From an uncultured Prevotella sp. (GTDB lineage: Bacteria; Bacteroidota; Bacteroidia; Bacteroidales; Bacteroidaceae), in NCBI GenBank assembly GCA_905235325.1, contig CAJOLE010000008.1:530-64529 (forward strand): a stretch of 64,000 bases of DNA, written 5' to 3'. Positions 9,485-19,463 of this stretch are shown one piece after another (within the stretch, counting starts at the first letter, position 1; each line of letters starts with the position of its first letter). A program made the translations under genes and the position numbers. The notes beneath the pieces are model-generated. The model was not told the DNA's origin and did not search any database. It saw only the letters and a program-made list of their open reading frames with translations.

Positions 9485-12061
9485 TTAAATAATTTCCATC
9501 TGTGAGGTTTCTATCCAGCCCTCCTTGCCGTCGGCCACGCGGATGCGCTTCCATTGGCGCATGGTTCCGTCGGTAATGTCAACCTTCGTGCCCTCGTGGA
9601 GGATGAAGAGGTCGGTGCCCTGCTTGGCCGGCGTACTCTTGACGGTTGCCGCAGGAGCCATGATGATGGCACCACTACGGTGGGTGAGACTCTGCTTCTG
9701 CGCGTAGGCAAAGAAGTTGGAACCGATGAAGAACACCAAGAGGAAAAGGGCACCGAAGAAGCCCAACTTGCGAAGCCATACGGGCGAGGCAAAGAGGTAG
9801 ACCAAAGCCAGCACGATAGCTAACGCCAAGGCGATGAGTGCCAGCCGTGCCCAACCGTCGACGCTGGTCAGGTTGACCAACGAGTGATACCAAGTGACGA
9901 AAAACATCTCCGACTCTGGCGTAATCTTGTCGATGGTCTTCGAACGGGCCATCTGCAGGTTGAAGCGCACGTCGCGGTCGCCGGGCGATAGCAGCAGGGC
10001 GCGCTCGTAGTTAAGGACGGCACGCGGCATCTCGTCCATACGGTAGTAGGCATTGCCTAAGTTATAGTAGAGGTCGCTGCTGACACCCTGCTTCAGCAGG
10101 GCCTCATAGGCGCTGACGGCCTGCTGGTAGTGCCCCTGGGCATAGGCGCTGTCAGCCTCGGCCTTGGTCACGGCTGAAGCTGAGAGCGGCAGGAGTAATG
10201 CCAACAGCAGGAGTGTAGCCGACTTGGCAGGGCGGCGCTTCCTAACGTTATTCTCAATGGTTGTTATCGCCGTCATGGCTGCTTCAAATACTTTGTTCAT
10301 GTTTCCTGTCGGGTCGCCGGGAGCATAACGGGCATACTCACACTCGTCAATGGCTCCGATAAACTGCTGGATGGTATCACCGCTGACGTTGTGGCTGTCC
10401 AGCCGTTGGCTGATATTCTCGCGCGAGAGCTGTTCGACGGGAATGTTCAGCTTGTCGCCGACGTAGCCCCAGAGAGCACGCAGCACTTCGTCGTAGAACT
10501 CCGACGGACGGTTATCCTTCATCAGGCGCGAAGCCTTCTTCAGGCGTTTCGTGGCCACCTTGTTGGCACGACCGGCACGCTGGCCGACAATGTCGGCACC
10601 GGCGATGGCGCGCTGGCGGAAGATGACGAACAGAGAGATGAAGATGAGCACAAGGACGGCTAATGACGTCCAGTAGCCCGCGCTGCCGAAGAAAGTGTCG
10701 GTAAGCGAACTGCTGACTGCACTGTCGGCAGTCTTGATATAGCGGATGTCCTTGTTCAGCAGTTTCAAATCTTCCTGACCGGTGTAGTCGCTCACGGATG
10801 AAGTGCTGCCGGCACCCTTCTGCACATTAAGCGTGAAGGATTCTGTCTTGGCAGTCTTATAGCTGTTAGACCCCGTATCATAGTAGGTGAACTCCACGGG
10901 CGGAATCTCGAACTTACCCGGATGGCGCGGAACGGCGAGGAAGTCGTAAATCATAGAGCCCTCGACGCCGTTGACCGTCAGCTTCGACTGGTCGGTGACT
11001 TTGGCATCATATTTGTCGAAGTCCTTGGGGAATTCCACGACGGGCTGCTTGATGAGCTTCAGATTGCCCACGCCGCTGACGGTGACACGCATCTTGACCG
11101 GCTCGTTGGCCTTCACCTCTGAACCTTCCAGATTGGCAGAAACATTGAAGCGGCCCACACCACCCGAGAAGTTAGTCGGACGCTGGGGTAGCGGGTCAAC
11201 CTGAATCTCGATGCCCGGAGCCTGTATCTGCTTCTTCACCTCAACATAGCCCGAGCCGCCGTTGAAGAAAGCTTCAAAGGGGTCGATATTGCGGTTCTGC
11301 TGAATAACGATGCCGTTGAACGTGATGCTGGGAATCTTCAGTTTGCCGGTAATCTGCGGGAACATCACGTATTGCGACCACGTCACCGTGCGATAGGGAC
11401 GGCCGTTGACCTGCTCTATCTTGAAGCTCTTCTGCTGGGGCAACGGCACCTCCTGAGTGTGGAAACCGTTCAGCTCGGGCATTTTTCCTTCCAACTGCGT
11501 CAAGTCAACCAGCGTATATACCTTATAGGTCAGCAGGATGGGTTCCTGCTCATAGACACGCTTCTTGTTGGCACTGACTTTGATGAAGAGGTCGGAGCCT
11601 GAGATGGGCGAGCCGGCGGCACGGGGCTGGGGCTGCATCTGCTGCTGTTGGTGCTGACCTCCCCCACCCTGTCCTGCCTGTGCCTGACCGGATACCGTAA
11701 TCTTGACAGCGCTGGAGGCAACGCTCTTTCCCTCAGCCGTAACATGGGCAGCGGGAATGGTGAACGTTCCGTTCTTGACGGCCACAACGATATAGGTGAA
11801 CGTGATGGACGACGACTGGCTGGTATGGCCGTTGATAATCTGAAAGCTCGACTGAGACGAGCGGCTGGGGCCCATCAGTACCTCAAAGGCATCGGGAATG
11901 TCACCCACACGGAAGTCGCTGACGTCCTGGGTATTCACCGTGTACGACAGTCTGAACTGCTCGCCCACGGCGACGTGCGACGGCGCATTGGCGGTCAGCG
12001 TCTGAGCAACAGCCGTAACGACAGCCGCCATGAACAAAACGATAGTTACTATTCTTTTCAT
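9485..12061 (-). CDS. batD: BatD-BatE fusion (BatD, TM, second TM segment, TPR, SH3-like tail)
   Basis: BatD-type N-half; C-half with TPR, TM and SH3-like GWIETSQ end. Confidence 0.8.
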   Translation of the reverse strand: MKRIVTIVLFMAAVVTAVAQTLTANAPSHVAVGEQFRLSYTVNTQDVSDFRVGDIPDAFEVLMGPSRSSQSSFQIINGHTSQSSSITFTYIVVAVKNGTFTIPAAHVTAEGKSVASSAVKITVSGQAQAGQGGGGQHQQQQMQPQPRAAGSPISGSDLFIKVSANKKRVYEQEPILLTYKVYTLVDLTQLEGKMPELNGFHTQEVPLPQQKSFKIEQVNGRPYRTVTWSQYVMFPQITGKLKIPSITFNGIVIQQNRNIDPFEAFFNGGSGYVEVKKQIQAPGIEIQVDPLPQRPTNFSGGVGRFNVSANLEGSEVKANEPVKMRVTVSGVGNLKLIKQPVVEFPKDFDKYDAKVTDQSKLTVNGVEGSMIYDFLAVPRHPGKFEIPPVEFTYYDTGSNSYKTAKTESFTLNVQKGAGSTSSVSDYTGQEDLKLLNKDIRYIKTADSAVSSSLTDTFFGSAGYWTSLAVLVLIFISLFVIFRQRAIAGADIVGQRAGRANKVATKRLKKASRLMKDNRPSEFYDEVLRALWGYVGDKLNIPVEQLSRENISQRLDSHNVSGDTIQQFIGAIDECEYARYAPGDPTGNMNKVFEAAMTAITTIENNVRKRRPAKSATLLLLALLLPLSASAVTKAEADSAYAQGHYQQAVSAYEALLKQGVSSDLYYNLGNAYYRMDEMPRAVLNYERALLLSPGDRDVRFNLQMARSKTIDKITPESEMFFVTWYHSLVNLTSVDGWARLALIALALAIVLALVYLFASPVWLRKLGFFGALFLLVFFIGSNFFAYAQKQSLTHRSGAIIMAPAATVKSTPAKQGTDLFILHEGTKVDITDGTMRQWKRIRVADGKEGWIETSQMEII

Positions 12062-12066
12062 CTTTA

Positions 12067-13767
12067 CTACCAATTCTTTTCAATACTCCGCTTTTGTGGA
12101 CGCTGCTGGGCTTTCTTCATGCGCTCCTGCGTCTGCTTCTCCTGCTGCATGGCGGCATTCAGCAGCTGCTCGGCATTCTCCTTGCTCATCTTGGGCTCCT
12201 GCTTCTGCTGGTCTTGCTTCTGCTGGTCCTGCTTTTGTTTCTGTTGGTCCTGCTTCTGCTGGTCTTGCTTCTGCTGGTCCTTATTATCCTTGTCCTGCTG
12301 GTTCTGCTGATTCTGCTGTTGCTGCTTCTGCTGGCGTTTGCAAAGTTCCAAGTTGTAGCGGGTCTCGTCGTCGTGCGGATTCAGGCGCAAGCTCTGCTTG
12401 TAGGCTTCGATGGCCTCGCCAAACATCTGGTGACGCTGGCATACGACACCCATATTGTGGTAAGCTTTCGACTTGCGTAAGGTGTTGGTCTCCGTTTTGG
12501 CTGCCTTCTCGAACTCAGCCACAGCTGCCGAGTCCTGATTCTGGAACAACAGTGCATTTCCCAGATTGTAAAGTGCCTGCGGATTGCGGTCGTTCTTTTC
12601 CAATGCCTTGCGGTAGCTGACCTCGGCATTGGCAAAGTTTCCTGCTCTATACTGCTTGTTACCCTGACGGATGTACTGGCGGTCGGTCTGGGCATTCACG
12701 CTCATAGCCACCAGCAATAGCAGAACAGTGGCAGCTGTCTTCTTGCGGGCACCAAACAGAGACACACGCCTCAGCAACGGATTCTTGCTCTCAAGCAGAC
12801 AAATCTCGATGATGAGCAGCAACAGAGCCAGGATGCCAACTGCCTGGAACTGCTCGTCGTAATCGCTGTAAACAGTCGTCTTCGTCTCCTTCTTGGCCAG
12901 TTTTTCAAGTTCTTGGTCGAGTATGTCTTGGGCATTACTGTTATTCTCGACGTGGATATAGGCACCGCCACCAGCCGAGGCAATCTGCTTACACATATCC
13001 TCGTTGAGGGCCGACATCACCGTCTGGCCAGTATTGTCGGTCATGTAGTCACCCGTATTGGGAATGGGTATGGGTGCTCCCTGCTTAGAACCGATACCAA
13101 GCATATAGACGCGCATGTCAGCTTTCTTGGCGGCCTCGGCAGCCTCGATTGCACCGCCCTCATGGTCTTCGCCGTCGGTGATGACGATGATGGCCTTGCC
13201 AACACCCTTCTCCTGCGTAAAGCTGTGGGTGGCCATTTCGACGGCTCGGGCAATGTCGGTGCCTTGAGTGGCCATCATCGACGGGTCGATACTCGACAGA
13301 AACATCTTGGCCGACACGTAGTCGCTGGTTATCGGCAGCTGAACGAAAGCATCGCCGGCAAACACGATGAGTCCGATCTTGTCGTCAGTAAAATGGTCGA
13401 CCAGATTCTCAACCATCATCTTCGCACGGTCCAGACGGCAGGGAGTCACGTCTTCAGCCCGCATGGAGTTACTGATGTCCAAACAGATGATGGTCTCGAT
13501 GCCGTTACGCTTCTCATGGCTGATCTTCGTGCCCAACTGCGGGCGTGCAAGCATCAGGATGAGCAGGGCCAGGGCGGCCTGCAACAGCCAGAACTTCACT
13601 CCCGGTCGCCAGCGTGAGACGTCGGGCATCAGTTCCTTCAACAGCCGCGGGTCGCCAAACTTGCGCAACCGCTTTCTCTGGCTACGGTAAGTGACAAACC
13701 TGATGATTGCCAACAGAGGAATCAGCAACAGCAGGTAAAGATATATGGGGTCTTCAAATCTAAACAC
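12067..13767 (-). CDS. batB: BatB-BatC fusion (vWA plus TPR) with Q/K/D-rich tail
   Basis: ICLDISNSMRAEDV MIDAS, TPR region, QQKQDQQKQ repeat. Confidence 0.85.
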   Translation of the reverse strand: MFRFEDPIYLYLLLLIPLLAIIRFVTYRSQRKRLRKFGDPRLLKELMPDVSRWRPGVKFWLLQAALALLILMLARPQLGTKISHEKRNGIETIICLDISNSMRAEDVTPCRLDRAKMMVENLVDHFTDDKIGLIVFAGDAFVQLPITSDYVSAKMFLSSIDPSMMATQGTDIARAVEMATHSFTQEKGVGKAIIVITDGEDHEGGAIEAAEAAKKADMRVYMLGIGSKQGAPIPIPNTGDYMTDNTGQTVMSALNEDMCKQIASAGGGAYIHVENNSNAQDILDQELEKLAKKETKTTVYSDYDEQFQAVGILALLLLIIEICLLESKNPLLRRVSLFGARKKTAATVLLLLVAMSVNAQTDRQYIRQGNKQYRAGNFANAEVSYRKALEKNDRNPQALYNLGNALLFQNQDSAAVAEFEKAAKTETNTLRKSKAYHNMGVVCQRHQMFGEAIEAYKQSLRLNPHDDETRYNLELCKRQQKQQQQNQQNQQDKDNKDQQKQDQQKQDQQKQKQDQQKQDQQKQEPKMSKENAEQLLNAAMQQEKQTQERMKKAQQRPQKRSIEKNW

Positions 13768-13799
13768 GACAATAGGATTTACGATTTACTTATTTACAT

Positions 13800-14798
13800 T
13801 TACGGGATGCGACGGAATATGGTGATACGCAGCAGCAGTTCCAGTAGCAAAGCCAATACTGCCACGAGGGCAAAATACTGATAGACATCATACTTGCGGC
13901 TGTACTGCTTAACGTTCAGCTTTGATTTCTCCAGTTGGTCAATCTCCTTATAGATCTGGTTCAGCTCCTTCGTGTTGGTCGCCCGATAGAAATCGCCGTC
14001 GGTGACCTTGGCAATACCGCGAAGCGTCTCATCGTCGATCTCGACGGGAATGTTCACATACTGAACGCCACCACCGACAGGCATCGGGTAAGGTGCCACC
14101 TTATTGCTGCCCACGCCAATGGTATAGACGCGGATGCCGAGGCTCTTGGCAATCTCGGCTGCCGTCATCGGCGAAATGTCACCACGGTTGTTAGAGCCGT
14201 CGGTCAGCAGAATGACCACTCGACTCTTGGCCTTCGAGTCCTTCAGACGGCTCACGGAGTTGGCAAGTCCCATGCCGATAGCCGTACCGTCCTCAATCAG
14301 TCCGCGCATGGCGATGTCGGTGCGCACGTTGTGCAGCAGACTGAGCAGTGAGGCATGGTCGGTGGTCATGGGGCACTGTGTGAACGCTTCGCCCGCAAAT
14401 ATGCTCAGGCCAATGTTGTCATTGGGACGTCCGGAGATAAACTCGGCAGCCACGGCCTTGGCAGCTTCCATGCGATTAGGCTTCAGATCCTCGGCCAACA
14501 TCGACGTGGATACATCCATTGCCAGCATGATGTCGATGCCCTCAATAGTCTTGTCCTTCCACGAGTTCTGCGTCTGCGGCCGTGCCAACACGATGACAAG
14601 CATCGTGAAGGCCAGCATACGAAGCAACATCTGTAGCGGCATCAGCCTCACCTTCCAGCTCTTCGGTGCAAAGCGGAAGGCGAAGGTGTCGGACAACCGC
14701 ATCGTCGGCTCGCTCTTCTTCCTGTACAACATATACCATAATATATAAGGTATAAGCAGCAGGAGCAAAAACAGGTATTCTTTATTGGCAAATTCCAT
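13800..14798 (-). CDS. batA: vWA-domain aerotolerance protein BatA
   Basis: MLAMDVSTSMLAEDLKPNR MIDAS; gene order. Confidence 0.9.
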   Translation of the reverse strand: MEFANKEYLFLLLLLIPYILWYMLYRKKSEPTMRLSDTFAFRFAPKSWKVRLMPLQMLLRMLAFTMLVIVLARPQTQNSWKDKTIEGIDIMLAMDVSTSMLAEDLKPNRMEAAKAVAAEFISGRPNDNIGLSIFAGEAFTQCPMTTDHASLLSLLHNVRTDIAMRGLIEDGTAIGMGLANSVSRLKDSKAKSRVVILLTDGSNNRGDISPMTAAEIAKSLGIRVYTIGVGSNKVAPYPMPVGGGVQYVNIPVEIDDETLRGIAKVTDGDFYRATNTKELNQIYKEIDQLEKSKLNVKQYSRKYDVYQYFALVAVLALLLELLLRITIFRRIP

Positions 14799-14802
14799 TT
14801 CC

Positions 14803-15891
14803 TTAGTTCAATAATTGATAGAGTCCGTAGAACACATAGGCCAGCAGAACCACACAGACGACAGTTATCAGCGCGATGACCGACTTCAGCACACGGCGCG
14901 TCTTGACTGTACGCTGGTCTGCCTCCGTCAGTTCGGGCTTCACTGTCTCCTCGGTAGGCATGTTCTCGAGTTTTGTCTGGTTGATAAAGTCGATGGCACT
15001 GACGAGGTTGGCATCGTTCTCGTTGATCATCGTCGAGTACTTGGCAAACTTCACGAGGTCAGCAGTCGTAAAGAGCTGACGCAACTCAGCCTTCATCATC
15101 GTAGCATCCTTCGTATCATCGGTGAGAGCCTTTTCCAAACGCTCAATAATTTCCGAGCTTGTCATCTCCATGGCGTTGAAGCCATAGCGGTCCTCGATAT
15201 ACTTACGCAAAGTGTCGGTCAGTTTGGTGTAGTACTCCTTCGGATCCTCTGCGTTCTGCATCTTGTCGGCCTTAATCTGTTCGATTTCCTTCATGGCTTT
15301 CTGGTGAGGCAGCAGTCTCTTCACTATACGGATATGCGTGATGATGGGCTTGTTGTCGCGCAGACGCATGTAGAGATAGTAGCCGACAGCCATCAATACG
15401 AGCATCAGCACGCTCAGCCAGAACAGGAGGCTCCAGTCGCTCCACAGGAAGGGGTTGTCCTGAACGTCCTTGGGGCCGAAGAACTGATCCACGCGCGTGG
15501 TATCCACTTCAATGCCCACGACCTTCAGCGCAAGGCTCTTGCTTTCGTAGGGCTTGCCGTCGACTTTCACCACAAAGGGTGGCAGGTAGTAGAGTGTGTC
15601 GTCGAACGAGGTCAGCGTGTAGACTACCTGACGGTCTACGAAACCGCCATCCTTGCCCCTGGTGCCCATTTCGGTACTCTTCAGCACCTCGACACCTGGT
15701 ATGAGCTGCTGGGTAGGTTTGAAGACGGGGAACTCCGCCTTCGAGTCTTCCTTCATCGTAGCCGTCACGGTGACATGTACCTGCTCGCCGATGAGCATCT
15801 CGATAGAGTCGATAGCAGCCTCGACGGTGACTTGCGCGCTCGCGACCAGCGTGCTAACAGACAGTATTATGAGCAATAACGTTTTCTTCAT
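14803..15891 (-). CDS. BatD-like/hypothetical membrane protein of the bat operon
   Basis: Signal peptide, one central TM, one C-terminal TM; position in operon. Confidence 0.65.
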   Translation of the reverse strand: MKKTLLLIILSVSTLVASAQVTVEAAIDSIEMLIGEQVHVTVTATMKEDSKAEFPVFKPTQQLIPGVEVLKSTEMGTRGKDGGFVDRQVVYTLTSFDDTLYYLPPFVVKVDGKPYESKSLALKVVGIEVDTTRVDQFFGPKDVQDNPFLWSDWSLLFWLSVLMLVLMAVGYYLYMRLRDNKPIITHIRIVKRLLPHQKAMKEIEQIKADKMQNAEDPKEYYTKLTDTLRKYIEDRYGFNAMEMTSSEIIERLEKALTDDTKDATMMKAELRQLFTTADLVKFAKYSTMINENDANLVSAIDFINQTKLENMPTEETVKPELTEADQRTVKTRRVLKSVIALITVVCVVLLAYVFYGLYQLLN

Positions 15892-15900
15892 TTCCTTCTT

Positions 15901-16770
15901 TTAGCTTCTTTGCTTAAACAGGACGAGCAACTGTTTGACATAGTCCTCGTCGGTGGCAATGCTGACGTTGTCGACGTTGCTCCGCGTGAAGGTGTCCTTC
16001 AGCTCTTTCTGGCGATTCGTCCAATAGCGGCTGTATGCCTGACGCAGACGCTTGGAACCGGTATCGACATACTGTTCGAAGCCCGTCTCGGCATCGATCA
16101 CCTTCATCAGTCCCACGTTAGGCAACTCACGGGCACGCTGGTCGTACACCTGGATAGCCACCACGTCGTGCTTGCGGTTGCAAATCTGCAGCGACTGCAG
16201 GAAGTTCTCGCGCACGTAGAAGTCGCTCAGTATGAAGGCCGTCGTGCGGCGCTTCTGCACACTCGTCATAAACTCGATAGCCTGGCGGACATCTGTACGC
16301 TTCGACTCGGGCTTAAAGTCCAGCATCTCGCGGATGATGTAGAGGATATGCTTGCGCCCCTTCTTCGGCGGGATGTACTTCTCAATCTTGTCAGAGAAGA
16401 ACACGACACCTATCTTATCGTTGTTCTGGATAGCTGAGAAAGCGATGGTTGCGGCAATCTCGGTCACCATGTCGCGCTTCATCTGCACCTGCGTACCGAA
16501 GTCCAACGAGCCGCTGACATCGACCAGCAGCATGACGGTCAGCTCGCGCTCCTCCTCGAACACTTTCACGTAGGGACGGTGGAAGCGGGCTGTCACGTTC
16601 CAGTCGATGTCGCGCACATCGTCACCATACTGATACTCGCGCACTTCGCTGAACGCCATGCCACGCCCCTTGAAGGCCGAATGGTATTGTCCGGCAAAGA
16701 CTTGCGAGCTCAGGCCGCGCGTCTTGATTTCTATCTTGCGTACTTTCTTTAGGATTTCAGATGTTTCCAT
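15901..16770 (-). CDS. DUF58 family protein
   Basis: GRGMAFSEVREYQYGDDVRDIDWNVTAR. Confidence 0.92.
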   Translation of the reverse strand: METSEILKKVRKIEIKTRGLSSQVFAGQYHSAFKGRGMAFSEVREYQYGDDVRDIDWNVTARFHRPYVKVFEEERELTVMLLVDVSGSLDFGTQVQMKRDMVTEIAATIAFSAIQNNDKIGVVFFSDKIEKYIPPKKGRKHILYIIREMLDFKPESKRTDVRQAIEFMTSVQKRRTTAFILSDFYVRENFLQSLQICNRKHDVVAIQVYDQRARELPNVGLMKVIDAETGFEQYVDTGSKRLRQAYSRYWTNRQKELKDTFTRSNVDNVSIATDEDYVKQLLVLFKQRS

Positions 16771-16813
16771 CTTTTACCTTTTTATGTTTTCCTTTTTACT
16801 CTTTCACCCTGTA

Positions 16814-17809
16814 TCAAGGCACTTCTACCTTATTTATAATCTTAGAGACGATTTCCTCGCTCGTGATGTTGCTGGCCTCGGCTTCGTAGGTCAAGCCGAT
16901 GCGGTGGCGCAACACGTCGTGGGCAACGGCACGCACATCCTCTGGCACCACGTAGCCGCGACGCTTGATGAAGGCGTAGGCACGGGCGGCCTTGGCCAAA
17001 TTGATGCTGGCACGGGGCGAACCGCCGAAGGCTATCATGTCCTTCAGTTCCTTCAGGCCATAGCGGTCGGGATAGCGGGTGGCAAAGACGATGTCGGCAA
17101 TGTACTGCTCAATCTTCTCGTCGATATAGACCTCGCGCACGACGGCACGGGCCTTCAGGATTTCGGCACTTGTAGTTACAGGACGCACCTCGGGCAGCGC
17201 CCCGGCAATGTTCTCGCGGATGATGCGCTTTTCCTCTTCAAGTGTCGGATAGTCGATGACCACCTTCAGCATGAAACGGTCCATCTGCGCCTCTGGCAGC
17301 GGATAGGTACCTTCCTGCTCGATGGGGTTCTGCGTAGCCATCACGAGGAACGGACTGGGCAGGTCGAAGGTCTCGCTGCCGATGGTCACCTGTTTCTCCT
17401 GCATGGCTTCCAGAAGAGCGCTCTGCACCTTGGCCGGCGCACGGTTGATTTCATCGGCCAGCACAAAGTTGGCAAACACGGGGCCTTGCTTCACCAGGAA
17501 GCGCTCGTCCTTCTGCGAGTATATCATCGTGCCCGTTACGTCGGCAGGCAACAGGTCGGGGGTGAACTGTATGCGGCTGTACTTGGCGTCAATCAGCTGC
17601 GAGAGGGTCTTGATGGCCAAGGTCTTGGCCAGTCCAGGCACACCTTCAAGCAGTATGTTGCCATCACTGAGAAGACCTATCAGCAGGGAGTCCACCAAGT
17701 GTTTCTGTCCTACGATGACACGGTCCATTCCTGTTACAAGGTTCGTAACAAATGCGCTTTGCTGTTCTATCCGTATGTTCAACTCACGGATATCAATTGA
17801 TTCTGCCAT
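16814..17809 (-). CDS. MoxR-family AAA ATPase
   Basis: LLEGVPGLAKT Walker A-like, VLADEINRAPAKVQSALLEAMQE. Confidence 0.95.
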   Translation of the reverse strand: MAESIDIRELNIRIEQQSAFVTNLVTGMDRVIVGQKHLVDSLLIGLLSDGNILLEGVPGLAKTLAIKTLSQLIDAKYSRIQFTPDLLPADVTGTMIYSQKDERFLVKQGPVFANFVLADEINRAPAKVQSALLEAMQEKQVTIGSETFDLPSPFLVMATQNPIEQEGTYPLPEAQMDRFMLKVVIDYPTLEEEKRIIRENIAGALPEVRPVTTSAEILKARAVVREVYIDEKIEQYIADIVFATRYPDRYGLKELKDMIAFGGSPRASINLAKAARAYAFIKRRGYVVPEDVRAVAHDVLRHRIGLTYEAEASNITSEEIVSKIINKVEVP

Positions 17810-17837
17810 AATGATTATGTAGTTAATTGTTTTATGA

Positions 17838-19148
17838 TTATTTCTTCTTCAGTTTCTTCTTCAGTTCCAACTTGGGAATCTTCACCGTCTTCCCTGCTTC
17901 GAGCACTTCACCGGGCTTCAGTCCGTTATACACCTCGATATAGCACTCCATGTCTGGGCCGAGAGTACGCATCGACACGCGAGCCGTTGACTCTCCCGCC
18001 TTCGCCGTGACCTCATAGTCTGTGCCGACAATACGATATGCCCCATAGCGCACGCGATTGTCCATCTCGGCATATTTGTCAGGAGCGGCAGCTGGCGAGG
18101 CAGCCGGTGCTGCTGAAGGTGTAGCCTGGTCTACAGGCGACTCCACGACCTCAACAGGCTTCGAGGGTTCTGCTTTAAAAGCCGGAGCGTCGATGTCTTG
18201 CGTCTTCGTCTTCGCTTCGACCTTGACAGTGTCTTTGAATGGAGCCTGCTCTGTGCTGTCGGCGATTTCCTCCATCGGGACAAAGATATTACCCGTCATT
18301 GACAGCCCCTTGTTCAAGCCGAGGAAATATCCGCCTACAAACGATGCGAGGCAGGCAGAGAGGGCTATTACCAACCAAGCAATCGTCTTCAGTCTTTTGT
18401 TGTCTGTTTGTGTACTCATATCTTGTTCTTCTTCTATTTCTGTTGTTTCCTTTTCTGTCTCTTCCGTTGGTTTCAGTTGAGACATCACCGTGAGTGGCAC
18501 TTCTACTGGAAGTTCCTCTACAGCAGGTTCCTCAGCTGGTGGAACATCCACAGCAGGTTCCTCTACAGCAGGTTCCTCAGCTGGTGTAACATCCACAGCA
18601 GGTTCCTCAGCAGCAGGTTCCTCAGCTGGTGGTTCCTCCGTCGTGGGTTCTTCAACGGGCGGTTCTTCAACGGGCGACTCTTCAACGGGCGACTCTTCAA
18701 CGGGCGACTCTTCAACGGGCGGCTCTTCAACCAAAGGTTCTTCCACTATCGGCTCTTCAACGGACAACTCTTCCTCCGCCGGCTCTTCGACAGTTGCGGC
18801 ATCGTCGAAGTCGACACCGTCGTTCAGGACGACCGTCTCAAACTGTGAAAAAGGCTTGTTCACCAACTCCTTCATCGTCGAATCGGGCGTGAAAGATATC
18901 TTCTCGTGACCTTCAATGAGCACGCGCTCACCCGTATTGATATTCACGCTCTCCCGAGCCTCGATGTCAATCACCTTGAAGGTTCCCAAACCCTTGACTT
19001 TCACCAAGCGGTCGGACATAAGCCCATCCTTCACCACCTCGAACAGTGTGGTGGCAAACCGGTCAGCGTCTTTCTTCTTCAAACCGCTCTTGACAGTCAG
19101 GACAGCCGACAGCTCTTGTATGGATATACGGTCCGTCACACCCATCAC
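17838..19148 (-). CDS. HU-like domain / Pro-Glu repeat / TM / LysM-like protein
   Basis: N-terminal HU-like fold (ARESVNINTGERVLIEGHEKISFTPD), VEEP repeats, one TM, LysM-like C-terminus. Confidence 0.7.
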   Translation of the reverse strand: MMGVTDRISIQELSAVLTVKSGLKKKDADRFATTLFEVVKDGLMSDRLVKVKGLGTFKVIDIEARESVNINTGERVLIEGHEKISFTPDSTMKELVNKPFSQFETVVLNDGVDFDDAATVEEPAEEELSVEEPIVEEPLVEEPPVEESPVEESPVEESPVEEPPVEEPTTEEPPAEEPAAEEPAVDVTPAEEPAVEEPAVDVPPAEEPAVEELPVEVPLTVMSQLKPTEETEKETTEIEEEQDMSTQTDNKRLKTIAWLVIALSACLASFVGGYFLGLNKGLSMTGNIFVPMEEIADSTEQAPFKDTVKVEAKTKTQDIDAPAFKAEPSKPVEVVESPVDQATPSAAPAASPAAAPDKYAEMDNRVRYGAYRIVGTDYEVTAKAGESTARVSMRTLGPDMECYIEVYNGLKPGEVLEAGKTVKIPKLELKKKLKKK

Positions 19149-19432
19149 TCAGTCCCTCCGAACTTTAGTTTGCCTCTCCACGTCGGACTGATCTTGAAGC
19201 CCAGAGTAAGTTTGGGCGGCACCAGCATACGTTGTCCGGTCGTCGGGTTCACCATAATGCGCTCCAGCCGCTTCTTCACCTCGAAGCTGCCAAAGTTCTG
19301 CACGATGATGGTGTTGCCTTCCATAAAGCTGTCGCCCATAGCGTCGACAAGCTGGAAGATCAGCTTCTGCGTGTCAGTCAACGAATAACCCATCCGTTGG
19401 GCAAGTTCTGCTATGAATTGTTTATTGTTCAC
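19145..19432 (-). CDS. HU family DNA-binding protein
   Basis: IVQNFGSFEVKKRLERIMVNPTTGQRMLVPPKLTLGFKIS. Confidence 0.9.
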   Translation of the reverse strand: MNNKQFIAELAQRMGYSLTDTQKLIFQLVDAMGDSFMEGNTIIVQNFGSFEVKKRLERIMVNPTTGQRMLVPPKLTLGFKISPTWRGKLKFGGTE

Positions 19433-19463
19433 CTCTGTTTATTTATTTACTGCTTTCAAATTA

